A DNA stretch of 13,275 bases from Candidatus Acidiferrales bacterium (lineage in GTDB: Bacteria; Acidobacteriota; Terriglobia; Acidiferrales; UBA7541), in NCBI GenBank assembly GCA_030044295.1, contig JASHWB010000030.1, forward strand, positions 1 through 13,275. Direction: 5' to 3'. A model generated the notes under the pieces. That model searched no databases, was not told the origin of the DNA, and saw only the letters and a list, made by a program, of their open reading frames with translations. The position numbers and the translations under genes are program-made. This document shows positions 6,232-13,275 of this stretch, in pieces. Each line of letters begins with the position of its first letter. Positions within the stretch are counted from its first letter, which is position 1.

Positions 6232-6350
6232 CTAACGTATGGAAACGCCCGTCAGCCGGTTGGCGTTGTCGTAGGAGTAAGCGACCTGCGCCTGGTTGCT
6301 GACGCTCATGCTGGTCCTGCGGTTCGCCGGGTACTAGGTCAGTTTGAATT
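6232..6350 (-). pseudogene. Decayed Rhs/YD-repeat fragment
   Basis: Between a TAG at 6334-6336 and a TAG at 6232-6234 the minus strand reads YPANRRTSMSV, then SNQAQVAYSYDNANRLTGVS. This is the YD-repeat pattern (YDxxGNRTS and YSYDNANRLTG) of Rhs and wall-associated proteins. The flanking DNA reads as an original LTYDPAGNRTSM with a premature stop and small indels: ACCTAG stands where ACCTAC is expected, and a Gly codon is lost. Recognisable homology may extend to about 6350. It has no start codon or promoter, so it is a scar of a larger toxin-type gene, probably deleted. Confidence 0.75.
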
Positions 6351-6410
6351 TTGACTGCTTGTGTCACGATCAAGAAAATTAAAACGACCCAGTACGGTTC
6401 GCGCACCGGC

Positions 6411-6440
6411 TTGACGTTTTTTCGGGCTGCGGCGACTATG
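6411..6440 (+). promoter_or_regulatory. Candidate promoter of the adenosyltransferase gene
   Basis: TTGACG (6411-6416) is a good -35 box. The -10 is poor: GACTAT at 17 bases or ACTATG at 18 bases spacing, while the better TATGAT (6438-6443) is 21 bases away. It is plausible from position only. Confidence 0.35.
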
Positions 6441-6457
6441 ATTGACTAACGGATTCC

Positions 6458-6463
6458 AGGGAG
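6458..6463 (+). promoter_or_regulatory. Ribosome-binding site that sets the adenosyltransferase start
   Basis: AGGGAG lies 9 bases before the ATG at 6473 but only 3 bases before an in-frame TTG at 6467. The ATG is therefore the likelier start. Confidence 0.6.
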
Positions 6464-6472
6464 CGTTTGCGA

Positions 6473-7009
6473 ATGCCGGAAGGCAAGGGACTGCTAATCG
6501 TGTACACGGGACCCGGCAAGGGAAAAACAACGTGCGCGCTAGGCACGGCTTTTCGCGCAGTGGGTCAGGGGCTGCGGGTGCTGATGGTACAGTTTATTAA
6601 AGGTTCGTGGCACTACGGCGAACTGGACGCGGCCAAGATGCTAGGCGATGACAAGTTCGAGATTCGTCCGATGGGGCGTGGGTTTGTGAAGGTGGGCGGC
6701 GCGGAGACCGATCCGGAGGATTTGCGATTGTGCGAGGAAGCGTGGCAGTTCGGGCGCGAGCAGATTTACAGCGAGAAATACGACCTAGTGATTCTGGACG
6801 AGATCAATTACGTGATCAGCTACAAGATGCTTGACGCAGAACCGGTGGTGGATGCGCTGGCGAAGCGTCCCGAGCGCGTACACGTGATTTGCACGGGACG
6901 CAACGCGCATCCGAAACTCGTTGAGGCAGCCGATTTGGTGACGGAGATGAAGGAAGTGAAGCATCCGTACACGAAAGGAATTCTGGCGCAGCGCGGAATC
7001 GATTACTAG
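6473..7009 (+). CDS. cobO: Corrinoid adenosyltransferase (CobA/CobO/BtuR type)
   Basis: Transfers the adenosyl group of ATP to cobalt of a reduced corrinoid, forming adenosylcobalamin in de novo synthesis or salvage. The 178-residue length is typical. The P-loop GPGKGKTT lies at 13-20, VQFIKGSW at 39-46 and the Walker B-like ILDEINYV at 107-114. The C-terminal signature includes TGRNAHPKLVEAADLVTEM and ends HPYTKGILAQRGIDY. The start is the ATG at 6473, supported by AGGGAG; the TTG two codons earlier is too close to it. No other cobalamin gene is in the window, so a salvage role is possible. A small winged-helix-like gene follows after 21 bases and accD beyond it; these may be cotranscribed. 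Confidence 0.95.
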   Translation: MPEGKGLLIVYTGPGKGKTTCALGTAFRAVGQGLRVLMVQFIKGSWHYGELDAAKMLGDDKFEIRPMGRGFVKVGGAETDPEDLRLCEEAWQFGREQIYSEKYDLVILDEINYVISYKMLDAEPVVDALAKRPERVHVICTGRNAHPKLVEAADLVTEMKEVKHPYTKGILAQRGIDY

Positions 7010-7030
7010 GAGTTGCCGCGCGCATCGCGT

Positions 7031-7297
7031 ATGGGAATCGAAGCTCCGGAAGCGCTTATTCTCGATCTTGTGGAGTGGCTCTCTCCGCGAGAGCGGACGT
7101 ATGAAGAAGCCATGGAAGCGTGGCGGACTTCGTGCGCTCGGCTTCCCGTTTGGGAAGATGCAAACGAACGGGGCCTGGTTCGTGTCGAAACGAGGAACGG
7201 CAAAACATTCGTTTGTGTAACGCCGGCGGGCGCAGCCTTGCTTAAGGAACACAGAACGGCGGCCGGTCAGAGGGCGCCCGGGGCGGAGAACGCTTAG
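7031..7297 (+). CDS. Small winged-helix-like protein of unknown function
   Basis: An 88-residue protein starting MGIEAPEALILDLVEW. The pattern of helices, then GLVRVETRNGKTFVCVTPAG, then a final helix (AALLKEH) looks like a winged helix whose hairpin wing is RVETRNGKTFVCV and which ends in the frequent VTPAG motif. That suggests a DNA-binding or helper role, but no function is known to me. An in-frame TTG at 7013 would add 6 residues, but AGGAG at 7008-7012 abuts it directly. I prefer the ATG at 7031 although it has no clear Shine-Dalgarno of its own. It sits 21 bases after the adenosyltransferase gene and 13 bases before accD. Composition matches its neighbours. Confidence 0.75.
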   Translation: MGIEAPEALILDLVEWLSPRERTYEEAMEAWRTSCARLPVWEDANERGLVRVETRNGKTFVCVTPAGAALLKEHRTAAGQRAPGAENA

Positions 7298-7310
7298 TTC
7301 GAGACTCGCG

Positions 7311-8174
7311 ATGACTTGGTTCAAGAGAGAAAAAGCGCCAATCGAAAATCCCACGCCGGTGGACGAGCGGCGGGTACGCACGGAGGGGCTTTGGGCAAAG
7401 TGTCCCAGCTGCCGCGCGATCATTTGGAAAAAAGACGTGGAGGCAAACTGGGAAGTCTGCCCGAAATGCGAGCATCATTTCCGGCTCAACGCACGCCGCC
7501 GGCTGGAATTGCTGCTCGACGACGATCATCCGTGGACCGAGTACGACGCAGAGTTGCAATCGAGCGATCCGCTGCACTTTGCAGACGTGAAGCCGTACGC
7601 CAATAGGCTGAAAGAGGCGCAGGGAAAGCTCGGCATGAAGGACGCGATTCTGACCATGGAAGGAAAACTGGCGGGGCGGCCGGTGATCTGCTGCTCGATG
7701 GAGTTCGGATTTATCGGCGGGACGATGGGCGCGGTGGTGGGTGAAAAAGTGACGCGGGCGATCGAGCGTTCGCTGGCGCAAAAATATCCGCTGATCATCG
7801 TTTCATGCTCCGGCGGCGCGCGGATGATGGAGGGCGCCGTGGGTTTGATGCAGCTCGCGAAAGTTGGCGCGGCGCTGGCGCGCTTGGACGAAGCGCGCGT
7901 GCCGTTTATTTCGGTGCTGACCGATCCCACGACCGGTGGCGTGACCGCGAGTTACGCGATGCTGGGCGACCTGAACATCGCCGAACCAGGAGCGCTGATC
8001 GGCCTGGCCGGGCCGCGCGTGATCGAGCAGACCATCCGGCAAAAATTGCCCGAGGGCTTTCAGCGCGCCGAGTTTTTACTCGAGCACGGCTTCCTAGACG
8101 CGGTCGTCGCGCGCAAAGAATTGAAGACTTACATTTCGCGCGCGCTGGGATTTTTTCTCGACAACGCTGCATGA
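7311..8174 (+). CDS. accD: Acetyl-CoA carboxylase carboxyltransferase subunit beta
   Basis: With AccA it moves the carboxyl group from biotin on AccB to acetyl-CoA, giving malonyl-CoA, the first committed step of fatty-acid synthesis. The 287-residue protein is full length. The N-terminal zinc ribbon has Cys at 31, 34, 50 and 53 (CPSC and CPKC). The crotonase-like carboxyltransferase core shows GFIGGTMGAVVGEK (133-146), SCSGGARMMEG (165-175) with the acyl-CoA oxyanion-hole glycines, and TDPTTGGVTASYA (204-216). The upstream ribosome-binding site is weak. The stop overlaps the folC start (ATGA). The accD-folC pair is widespread in bacteria. accA is not in the window. Confidence 0.98.
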   Translation: MTWFKREKAPIENPTPVDERRVRTEGLWAKCPSCRAIIWKKDVEANWEVCPKCEHHFRLNARRRLELLLDDDHPWTEYDAELQSSDPLHFADVKPYANRLKEAQGKLGMKDAILTMEGKLAGRPVICCSMEFGFIGGTMGAVVGEKVTRAIERSLAQKYPLIIVSCSGGARMMEGAVGLMQLAKVGAALARLDEARVPFISVLTDPTTGGVTASYAMLGDLNIAEPGALIGLAGPRVIEQTIRQKLPEGFQRAEFLLEHGFLDAVVARKELKTYISRALGFFLDNAA

Positions 8175-9547
8175 ACTACGAAGAGTCCGTCCGCACGCTG
8201 CTTTCTCTGGGGCGCGAGCTGGCTTCGCCGCAACACGCGCACGTGCAGAAATTCGGCCTCGAAAACATCCATACGCTGGCCGCCGCTCTTGGGAATCCGC
8301 ATCGAGCCGCCCCGTGCGTTCACATCGCCGGAACGAACGGCAAAGGCTCGACCGCGGCGATGCTGGAGTCGATCCTACGGGGCACGGGATTGCGTACGGG
8401 ACTGTACACATCGCCGCACCTGGTGCGCATCAACGAGCGGATTCGCATCGGGGGCGAAGATATTTCCGACGAGGAATTCGCTGAGGCCTGGACGCGCGTA
8501 CAAGCAACGGTCGAATCGCTGCTGGCGAGCGGAAAGCTGGCCGCGCACCCAACCTACTTCGAGTGCATCACGGCGATGGCATTCGTGGTGTTCGCGACGC
8601 ACGCCGTGGATTTTGCGGTGTACGAAACCGGCCTTGGCGGACGGCTGGATGCGACGAATATCGTGCAGCCGGAAGTAGCCGCGATCACGTCGATCGATTT
8701 TGACCACGAAGACTACCTGGGCCACTCGTTGCAGGAAATCGCGGGAGAGAAGGCTGGAATCATCAAGCCGGGCGTGCCGGTGGTGAGCTCCGCAGCGCGG
8801 CCCGAGGCGCGCGAAGTGATCGCTAAGCGGTGCCGCGAACTCGATGCGCCGCTCGTGGAAATTGATGAGGCGTGGCGCCTGGAAGATGTCGCTTCCGATG
8901 GCGGTTGCTATCGCGCGGCCGCAGTTTCAACGGGATCCGGGAAGCGAATTCGCATCGAGCCTCCGCTACCGGGGCGATTTCAAATTCGTAACGCGCTGAC
9001 GGCGGCCGCAACCGCGCTGTTGCTTTCTGAACGTGGATTCAGGGTTGACAGCGAATCGATTGAGCGAGGAATCCACAGCGCGAATTGGCCTGGCCGGTTG
9101 GAGCGGTTGATGCAGCATCCCGCGGTTTACGTCGACGGGACACACAATCCGGCCGGGGCGCGGGAGTTGCTGAAATTCTGGGAAGAGAACTTCGCCGGGC
9201 GGCGCATCCTGCTGGTGTATGGCGCGATGCGCGATAAAGCCGTGGACGAAATTGCGGGGCTGCTGTTCCCGCGCGCCGATCTGGTGTTGCTGACCGAGCC
9301 GCACCAACCCCGCGCGATTTCCGCGCCGCTGCTGGCGGAAATGACGGCGCACCTTGCGCGGAATTCCACGGTCGTTCGCGATCCTGTCGCGGCGCTGGAG
9401 CAGGCCATCGAGCTTGCCGCGTCCGAAGACGCGGTGTTCGCCACGGGATCGCTGTATCTGGTCGGCGACTTACGTGCTTACTGGAGCAGGCGTCCCGCGC
9501 TCGTGTCTGCGTCAGGTCAGGCAGGGCCGAAGGGCAAGCGTGTGTAG
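8171..9547 (+). CDS. folC: Folylpolyglutamate / dihydrofolate synthase
   Basis: Adds glutamates to folates and, in bifunctional forms, joins glutamate to dihydropteroate. The 458-residue Mur-ligase-fold protein has the P-loop GTNGKGST (54-61), SPHLVRINERI (81-91), ETGLGGRLDATN (152-163), SIDFDHEDYLG (174-184) and AGEKAGIIKPG (191-201), whose Lys 194 is the residue usually carbamylated. It also has NWPGRLERL (305-313) and DGTHNPAGA (322-330) in the C-terminal domain. The frame is open upstream inside accD, but the ATG at 8171, overlapping the accD stop, starts the normal MNYEESVRTL N-terminus. The final 20 residues are a basic unstructured tail. Whether it is bifunctional cannot be told by eye. 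Confidence 0.97.
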   Translation: MNYEESVRTLLSLGRELASPQHAHVQKFGLENIHTLAAALGNPHRAAPCVHIAGTNGKGSTAAMLESILRGTGLRTGLYTSPHLVRINERIRIGGEDISDEEFAEAWTRVQATVESLLASGKLAAHPTYFECITAMAFVVFATHAVDFAVYETGLGGRLDATNIVQPEVAAITSIDFDHEDYLGHSLQEIAGEKAGIIKPGVPVVSSAARPEAREVIAKRCRELDAPLVEIDEAWRLEDVASDGGCYRAAAVSTGSGKRIRIEPPLPGRFQIRNALTAAATALLLSERGFRVDSESIERGIHSANWPGRLERLMQHPAVYVDGTHNPAGARELLKFWEENFAGRRILLVYGAMRDKAVDEIAGLLFPRADLVLLTEPHQPRAISAPLLAEMTAHLARNSTVVRDPVAALEQAIELAASEDAVFATGSLYLVGDLRAYWSRRPALVSASGQAGPKGKRV

Positions 9548-9787
9548 TCGCGGTCCGCGGCAATTTGTGAGACAATTTGGCCGGATTCAGCAATTGAAAA
9601 TCCGAGTGATAGCAGCGCGAAGATCGCCCAATTTGGCGCTACCCGAATTCCGCGATGCGAATACACTTGTCCGGCAGCATTTCAAGGGCGAATGACGAAT
9701 GGATTTTCATCATCCATTTACAAACCCCCCAGGCAGCCAATTTCGAGCGTTTGCGTCTAAGCATAGGAACCGGAGCCGAACCAGCCC
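9548..9787. other. folC-dinB intergenic region
   Basis: 240 bases with no gene I can support. CAATTTGG is repeated at 9573-9580 and 9629-9636. A 7-bp hairpin (AATGGAT/ATCCATT, 9698-9704 and 9712-9718, 7-base loop) may end folC transcription weakly; no U-tract follows. A plus-strand open stretch here, ending near 9695, has no recognisable product. Confidence 0.4.
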
Positions 9788-10354
9788 ATGACCCGCGATG
9801 AAAGACGCCTGATGCTCGAGTCCTTCGGTCGTGGACCGGCCTTGCTGTGCGGCGCCTTGCGCCCGCTGCCGAAGAAGATGTGGCTTTTCCAGCCATCCTC
9901 GGGACGGTGGAGCATTCACGAGATCATCCTGCATCTGGCGGACCGCGAAGTGAATTCGTACTTCTCGTTCCGGCGGCTCATCGCTGAACCGCACAGGGAG
10001 TTTTCGGAATTCGACGCCGCGCAGTGGGCAGGCTCGCTGGGATATTTTCATCAGAGCACCCGTGAAGCGATTGAGATCATTCGCCGGCTGAGGAAGATGA
10101 CCTATCAACTGGCCGTCACTCTGCCGCCGGCGGTTTGGCTGCGCACCATCACGCACGCGCAGCAAGGCGAGATCACGCTCGAGGACTGGCTGCAAGAACA
10201 AGAGCGGCATATACCCGCCTATATCGACCAGATCCGGCAGAATTACGCGCTGTGGTTGCAGGCGAACCCTCCGAGAAAGTCAGCCGTTCGGCGGATCGAA
10301 TTGGAAGTTCCGTCCGCGGCCACGTCCGTTTCACTGTCTCCGCAAACCTGCTAG
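9788..10354 (+). CDS. DinB-like (YfiT/DinB superfamily) protein
   Basis: A four-helix DinB-type protein of 188 residues. These often act as metal-dependent thiol transferases or are of unknown role; despite the name, this is not DNA polymerase IV. The signature GRWSIHEIILHLADREVNSY (39-58) carries the first expected metal ligand, His 49. The late helix EQERHIPAYIDQIRQ (137-151) has His 141, but the family's usual second His four residues later is Tyr 145, so the metal triad appears incomplete. His 123 (ITHAQQGEITLEDWL) matches the conserved H-x-x-x-G-E segment. The last 25 residues are unlike the family and may come from read-through into foreign sequence. GGAG at 9772-9775 is somewhat far from the ATG. 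Confidence 0.85.
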   Translation: MTRDERRLMLESFGRGPALLCGALRPLPKKMWLFQPSSGRWSIHEIILHLADREVNSYFSFRRLIAEPHREFSEFDAAQWAGSLGYFHQSTREAIEIIRRLRKMTYQLAVTLPPAVWLRTITHAQQGEITLEDWLQEQERHIPAYIDQIRQNYALWLQANPPRKSAVRRIELEVPSAATSVSLSPQTC

Positions 10355-10680
10355 GCGCCGAGGAACGGCCAGGGCGCCGCATCGTGCCGGCACAATCCCT
10401 TCGGGAGCTGAACCAGAAGTTGTTGGACGCTCGCGCGTGACTAAAGCCGGATCGCGGCTCGCCCGGCTCGAAGCCATCGTGCGCAACGAAATCACGCCCT
10501 CGTCAAGTGGAGTTCTCGGCCAGCATTCCTCACCGACTAGGCCATTGACATTCCGGTTTATTTTAAGTTAGCGTTGCGCCACTTCACTGTTTTTACATCG
10601 CCCCGGAGAGCGCTTCGCAGCGACAGGTCGGCTGCTCGCGGAAGGGTGATTGCTCCGGACGCGGGGTAGAAGAGGCCCTC
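10355..10680. other. dinB-DUF3857 intergenic region with possible gene relics
   Basis: 326 bases with no intact gene. A plus-strand frame overlapping the dinB end reads protein-like (about FTVSANLLGAEERPGRRIV, then ELNQKLLDARA) and stops at 10438-10440. Its stop overlaps a GTG (10437) opening a 44-codon frame, TKAGSRLARLEAIVRNEITP and onward, to a TAG at 10569-10571. The GTGA overlap resembles an operon junction whose two genes have been cut away. The remainder carries a candidate promoter (10545-10573) and a ribosome-binding site for the next gene. Confidence 0.4.
10545..10573 (+). promoter_or_regulatory. Candidate promoter for the DUF3857 genes
   Basis: A perfect -35 TTGACA (10545-10550) is followed at 17 bases by a poor -10 (TTAGCG, 10568-10573). 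The 15 bases before the -10 are AT-rich, which helps. The 5' leader would be about 100 bases. Confidence 0.4.
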
Positions 10681-12684
10681 ATGACCCGAATTCTCAGATG
10701 CGCTCTGCAAGTGATGCTCGTGGCAGCAGTGATTTTGGTGGCGCGAGTGACGCCGATGTTCGCCACGGTAGGCTGGCTGCCCGTATCGCCCGAAGACCTG
10801 GCGCTCAAAGACAATCCCAAAGAACCGGGCGCCGACGCGATGATTCTGTATCGCGAGGTTGTTGTTGATGCCCGGAAAGCGAATGTTTCCGGCGATTCCC
10901 TCGAAGAATATGTCCGGATCAAAATCTTCACGCAGGCTGGAACGAAGTACGGACACATCGTGATTCCATACGACCAGTCCTTTGAGACAATTCCTTACGT
11001 CGCCGGCCGCACGATACTTCCGGATGGCACCATCAAGGACTTCGACGGCCAAGTGCTGAACAGCACGCTCACGCGTGTGGGAGAAACCGAGTATTTCGCG
11101 AAAACATTCACTCTGCCAGACGTCCAGCCGGGCTGCATTATTGAGTACAGGTTCGATCGGCAAGCTCGGCCTGGATGGTTGCACGACGAGGAGTGGACCT
11201 TGTCCAGCAACATGTACACCCGCGAGGCCCATTTCACCTACTATCCGAACGATATTTTCTATCAAGCGGGCTACCACGCGCAGTACCGCCCTTATTTGCT
11301 TCCCGCCGGCGCAAAAATGAAAGAGAACGCGGACCACTCGTACGCGATGGAGCTCCAGGACCTGGCAGCCATCGTGGATGAGCCGTTAATGCCCCCCAAA
11401 GCCGTGATGGAGCCGAGCGTCGAATTCTATTACGTGACTCCCGGCCAGCCCGATCCCACCGACCCGCCGGCAAAATTTTGGGGCCATTACGCGAAGCAGT
11501 GGGATGGCGAAATTTCCCACTTCATCGACAAGAAGGACGCGCTCAATCAGGAGCTTTCGAAGATCGTCGCTGGCGGTGATTCGCCGGATACAAAACTGCG
11601 AAAGATCTACGCGCGCGTCGAACAGATCCGCAACCTGAGCATGGAGGATTACAAGACCCAGAAGGAGACGAAGGCCGAAGACCTTAAGCCGGATAACAAT
11701 GTGGCCGACGTCCTGGACCGCGGCTACGCGACCGGGCGCCAGATCAATCTTACTTTCATTGGGCTCGCACGCGCAGCGGGATTCGACGCAACGGAGGTCT
11801 TCGTTGCACCGCGGAATACTTCTATTTTTGTAGCGACTCGAAATGACGTCGGCGAGCTGCGCGACGGACTGGTCTGGGTCAAGGCAGGATCGCAGGAATA
11901 CTACATCGATCCTTCCGCCCGGTACTATCCATTCGGGTTGCTGCCGTGGTACGAAAGCGAGGCGGGCGGCATCCGCGTCGACGGCCACACGCCAACAATC
12001 GTGACAACTCCCGAGCCGGCTGCCACCCAGGCAACCATCGAGCGCACCGCGAGCTTGAACGTGAAGGCCGACGGCTCCATTTCAGCGAATATTCAAGTCG
12101 ACTTCACCGGGCTCGAAGGAGCAATGCTGCGGGAAGATGACCGCAAGGAAGACCCAACCGGGCGCACGAAGGACTTGGAAAGCCGGATCAAGGGCTGGCT
12201 GCCCGTTGGTTCGGAGTTGGCCATCACGAAAATCGAGAACTGGGATGACATCGAAAAGCCGGTGCACGTGGAAGGAACTCTGAAAATCGGATCGTACGGG
12301 AGCACGGCGGCGCGAGACATGCTTTTGCCAATGGACATTTTCCAGGCCACGCAAGCGGGCGATTTTGCGCAACAGACGCGCCACAATCCCGTTTATTTTT
12401 CCTATCCGTATCAGGAAATCGACAGCGTGACGGTGAACCTGCCAACCGGATACAAAATCGACGCTCTGCCAAAGCCGCAGAAGATCGACCTTAAGGCGGC
12501 GATCTACGAGATCACGGCGGCGAACCAAGGGAATTCGATCGAAATCACCCGCCGTTTGACGATCGGCGGCGTGCTTTTTGCCAAAGAAACTTATCCGACT
12601 TTTAGGGCATTTTTTGGGCTCGTGCGGACCAATGACGATGCACAGGTGGTGCTTGAAAGCACGCAGACCAGCCAGCTTAATTAA
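10681..12684 (+). CDS. Exported DUF3857 / degenerate transglutaminase-like protein
   Basis: A 667-residue exported protein. A signal peptide occupies about 1-28 (MTRILR, then a hydrophobic stretch, with likely cleavage after PMFA). A DUF3857 domain follows at about 55-200, with LPDGTIKDFDG (113-123) and LPDVQPGCIIEY (145-156). A transglutaminase-like domain lies at about 295-415. The usual catalytic Cys of a GDCxD-type motif is missing: RGYATGRQINLTF (347-359) aligns there. The His-bearing segment reads DGLVWVKAGSQEYYIDPS (395-412), with His lost and only the Asp of YYIDPS kept. The domain therefore looks non-catalytic. The C-terminal 250 residues look beta-rich. AGAGG at 10671-10675 supports the ATG at 10681. 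Its 3' end overlaps a second DUF3857 gene. The role is unknown, probably periplasmic or cell-surface. Confidence 0.9.
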   Translation: MTRILRCALQVMLVAAVILVARVTPMFATVGWLPVSPEDLALKDNPKEPGADAMILYREVVVDARKANVSGDSLEEYVRIKIFTQAGTKYGHIVIPYDQSFETIPYVAGRTILPDGTIKDFDGQVLNSTLTRVGETEYFAKTFTLPDVQPGCIIEYRFDRQARPGWLHDEEWTLSSNMYTREAHFTYYPNDIFYQAGYHAQYRPYLLPAGAKMKENADHSYAMELQDLAAIVDEPLMPPKAVMEPSVEFYYVTPGQPDPTDPPAKFWGHYAKQWDGEISHFIDKKDALNQELSKIVAGGDSPDTKLRKIYARVEQIRNLSMEDYKTQKETKAEDLKPDNNVADVLDRGYATGRQINLTFIGLARAAGFDATEVFVAPRNTSIFVATRNDVGELRDGLVWVKAGSQEYYIDPSARYYPFGLLPWYESEAGGIRVDGHTPTIVTTPEPAATQATIERTASLNVKADGSISANIQVDFTGLEGAMLREDDRKEDPTGRTKDLESRIKGWLPVGSELAITKIENWDDIEKPVHVEGTLKIGSYGSTAARDMLLPMDIFQATQAGDFAQQTRHNPVYFSYPYQEIDSVTVNLPTGYKIDALPKPQKIDLKAAIYEITAANQGNSIEITRRLTIGGVLFAKETYPTFRAFFGLVRTNDDAQVVLESTQTSQLN

Positions 12685-13275
12685 CCGGTTTGTTATAGCT
12701 GCGACGGCCGCGACGCTCCTTCTCGCCTGCAGCGCCTCGCGGGCAAGCGCGGGGAATTCCGCGCCCGATTGGCTCCGCGCAGCGGCGCAGCAAAAACTGC
12801 CTGATTACCCGAAAGATACGAAGGCCGTCATCTTGCTCGACGAAACCACAATCACAGTTCAGAACAACGGCGACATTTATACTCGTCACCGCATGGCGGT
12901 GCGCCTGCTGCGTCCGGAAGCACGAGACGACTACGGTGGCATAGCCGTGGATTTCGACAAAGACACAAAGATCGTGTCCCTTAACGCTTGGACCATTGAG
13001 CCGGACGGGCGGGAAATTGCAGTTGGCGAAAAAGATGCTGTCGAGCATGGATACCTGAGTGACCTCGAATACGACGACGTGAAGGTGAAGGCCCTCGAGT
13101 TTCCAGACGCGTATCCGGGCAGGGTCGTTGGCTTTGAGTACGTGCAGCGGGACCGGCCTTACGTCTTCGAAGATGATTGGTGGTTTCAGGATCAGTCGCC
13201 GGTTCGCACTGCAAGGCTGATCCTGCAAATTCCTTCGGGATGGGAATTTACCGCTAACTGGTTCAATCACGCCGA
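12638..13275 (+). CDS. Second DUF3857 protein, 3' end outside the window
   Basis: Partial gene, open to the window end. After a signal sequence (hydrophobic FVIAATAATLLLACSAS) the mature part begins near GNSAPDWLRAAAQQKLPDYP. It continues as a DUF3857 domain: TRHRMAVRLLRPE, NAWTIEPDGREIAVGEKDA, LEFPDAYPGRVVGFEY and YVFEDDWWFQDQSPVRTA. The stretch LLAC fits a lipobox, so it may be a lipoprotein; ASA followed by G is an alternative signal-peptidase I site. The start is uncertain: ATG at 12632 or 12638, or TTG at 12653 preceded by AGG at 12644-12646. All overlap the end of the previous gene by 32-53 bases. A transglutaminase domain probably follows beyond the window. It is likely coexpressed with its paralogue. 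Confidence 0.85.
   Translation, partial: MHRWCLKARRPASLINRFVIAATAATLLLACSASRASAGNSAPDWLRAAAQQKLPDYPKDTKAVILLDETTITVQNNGDIYTRHRMAVRLLRPEARDDYGGIAVDFDKDTKIVSLNAWTIEPDGREIAVGEKDAVEHGYLSDLEYDDVKVKALEFPDAYPGRVVGFEYVQRDRPYVFEDDWWFQDQSPVRTARLILQIPSGWEFTANWFNHA

Larger units (their letters stand above)
6351..6466. other. Region upstream of the cobO-type gene
   Basis: AT-richer than its surroundings at 6351-6390 and without coding sequence. It holds only a candidate promoter. I searched by eye for cobalamin-riboswitch features (the conserved B12-box) and saw none. Confidence 0.4.

Noticed and set aside
6351..6466. Cobalamin riboswitch before the adenosyltransferase gene
   Set aside because: No B12-box or supporting helices seen, and the region is too short for a full element.
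7805..8170. Open frame extending folC upstream by 122 codons
   Set aside because: It overlaps accD, is Arg-rich shadow sequence, and the normal FolC N-terminus starts at 8171.
10441..10571. A separate short gene starting at GTG 10437
   Set aside because: Only 44 codons, no domain and no homologue recognised; recorded as a possible relic instead.
1..13275. CRISPR array, tRNA, rRNA, insertion sequence
   Set aside because: No regularly spaced repeats, cloverleaf, rRNA-like sequence or transposase found on either strand by eye.

Overview
The window looks like chromosomal DNA from a high-GC Acidobacteriota bacterium (Koribacter/Solibacter-like). This is inferred from gene order and protein style: rplU-rpmA-obgE-nadD-rsfS-(sigma-54 activator)-rlmH, accD-folC, and two adjacent secreted DUF3857 proteins. 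No rRNA or other taxonomic marker is present, so the phylum call is an inference. No tRNA, rRNA, CRISPR array or intact mobile element was found.

Region by region. (1) 1-698: no convincing gene. It holds the possible tail of an upstream gene, a strong Shine-Dalgarno in front of a doubtful reading frame, a short direct repeat, and a very good sigma-70 promoter (TTGACG-N18-TATAAT) just before rplU. (2) 699-5058, plus strand: a translation and ribosome-assembly block. It encodes L21, L27, the GTPase Obg, NadD (NAD synthesis), the ribosome-silencing factor RsfS, a sigma-54 activator without a sensory domain, and the 23S methyltransferase RlmH. obgE-nadD-rsfS-activator are joined by three successive 4-nt stop/start overlaps (TTGA, GTGA, ATGA), which implies one translationally coupled transcript. 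(3) 5059-6466: an accessory island. It holds a degenerate intergenic palindrome, a lower-GC orphan gene on the minus strand with its own promoter, and a decayed fragment of an Rhs/YD-repeat protein just upstream of that orphan on the same strand. (4) 6473-9547, plus strand: corrinoid adenosyltransferase, a small winged-helix-like protein, the acetyl-CoA carboxylase beta subunit (accD) and folylpolyglutamate synthase (folC); accD and folC overlap by 4 nt. (5) 9788-10354: a DinB-like protein, followed by about 330 bp that may contain relic reading frames. (6) 10681-13275: two tandem exported DUF3857 proteins. The first has a transglutaminase-like domain that appears to have lost its catalytic residues; the second runs off the window.

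Most of the window is core metabolism and translation. The least explained parts are the 5.1-6.45 kb island (orphan gene plus Rhs scar), the sensorless sigma-54 activator inside a ribosome-assembly operon, the apparently catalytically dead transglutaminase-like protein, and the long region upstream of rplU. I did not find a clear, complete new system; the island is the best candidate for a second look.
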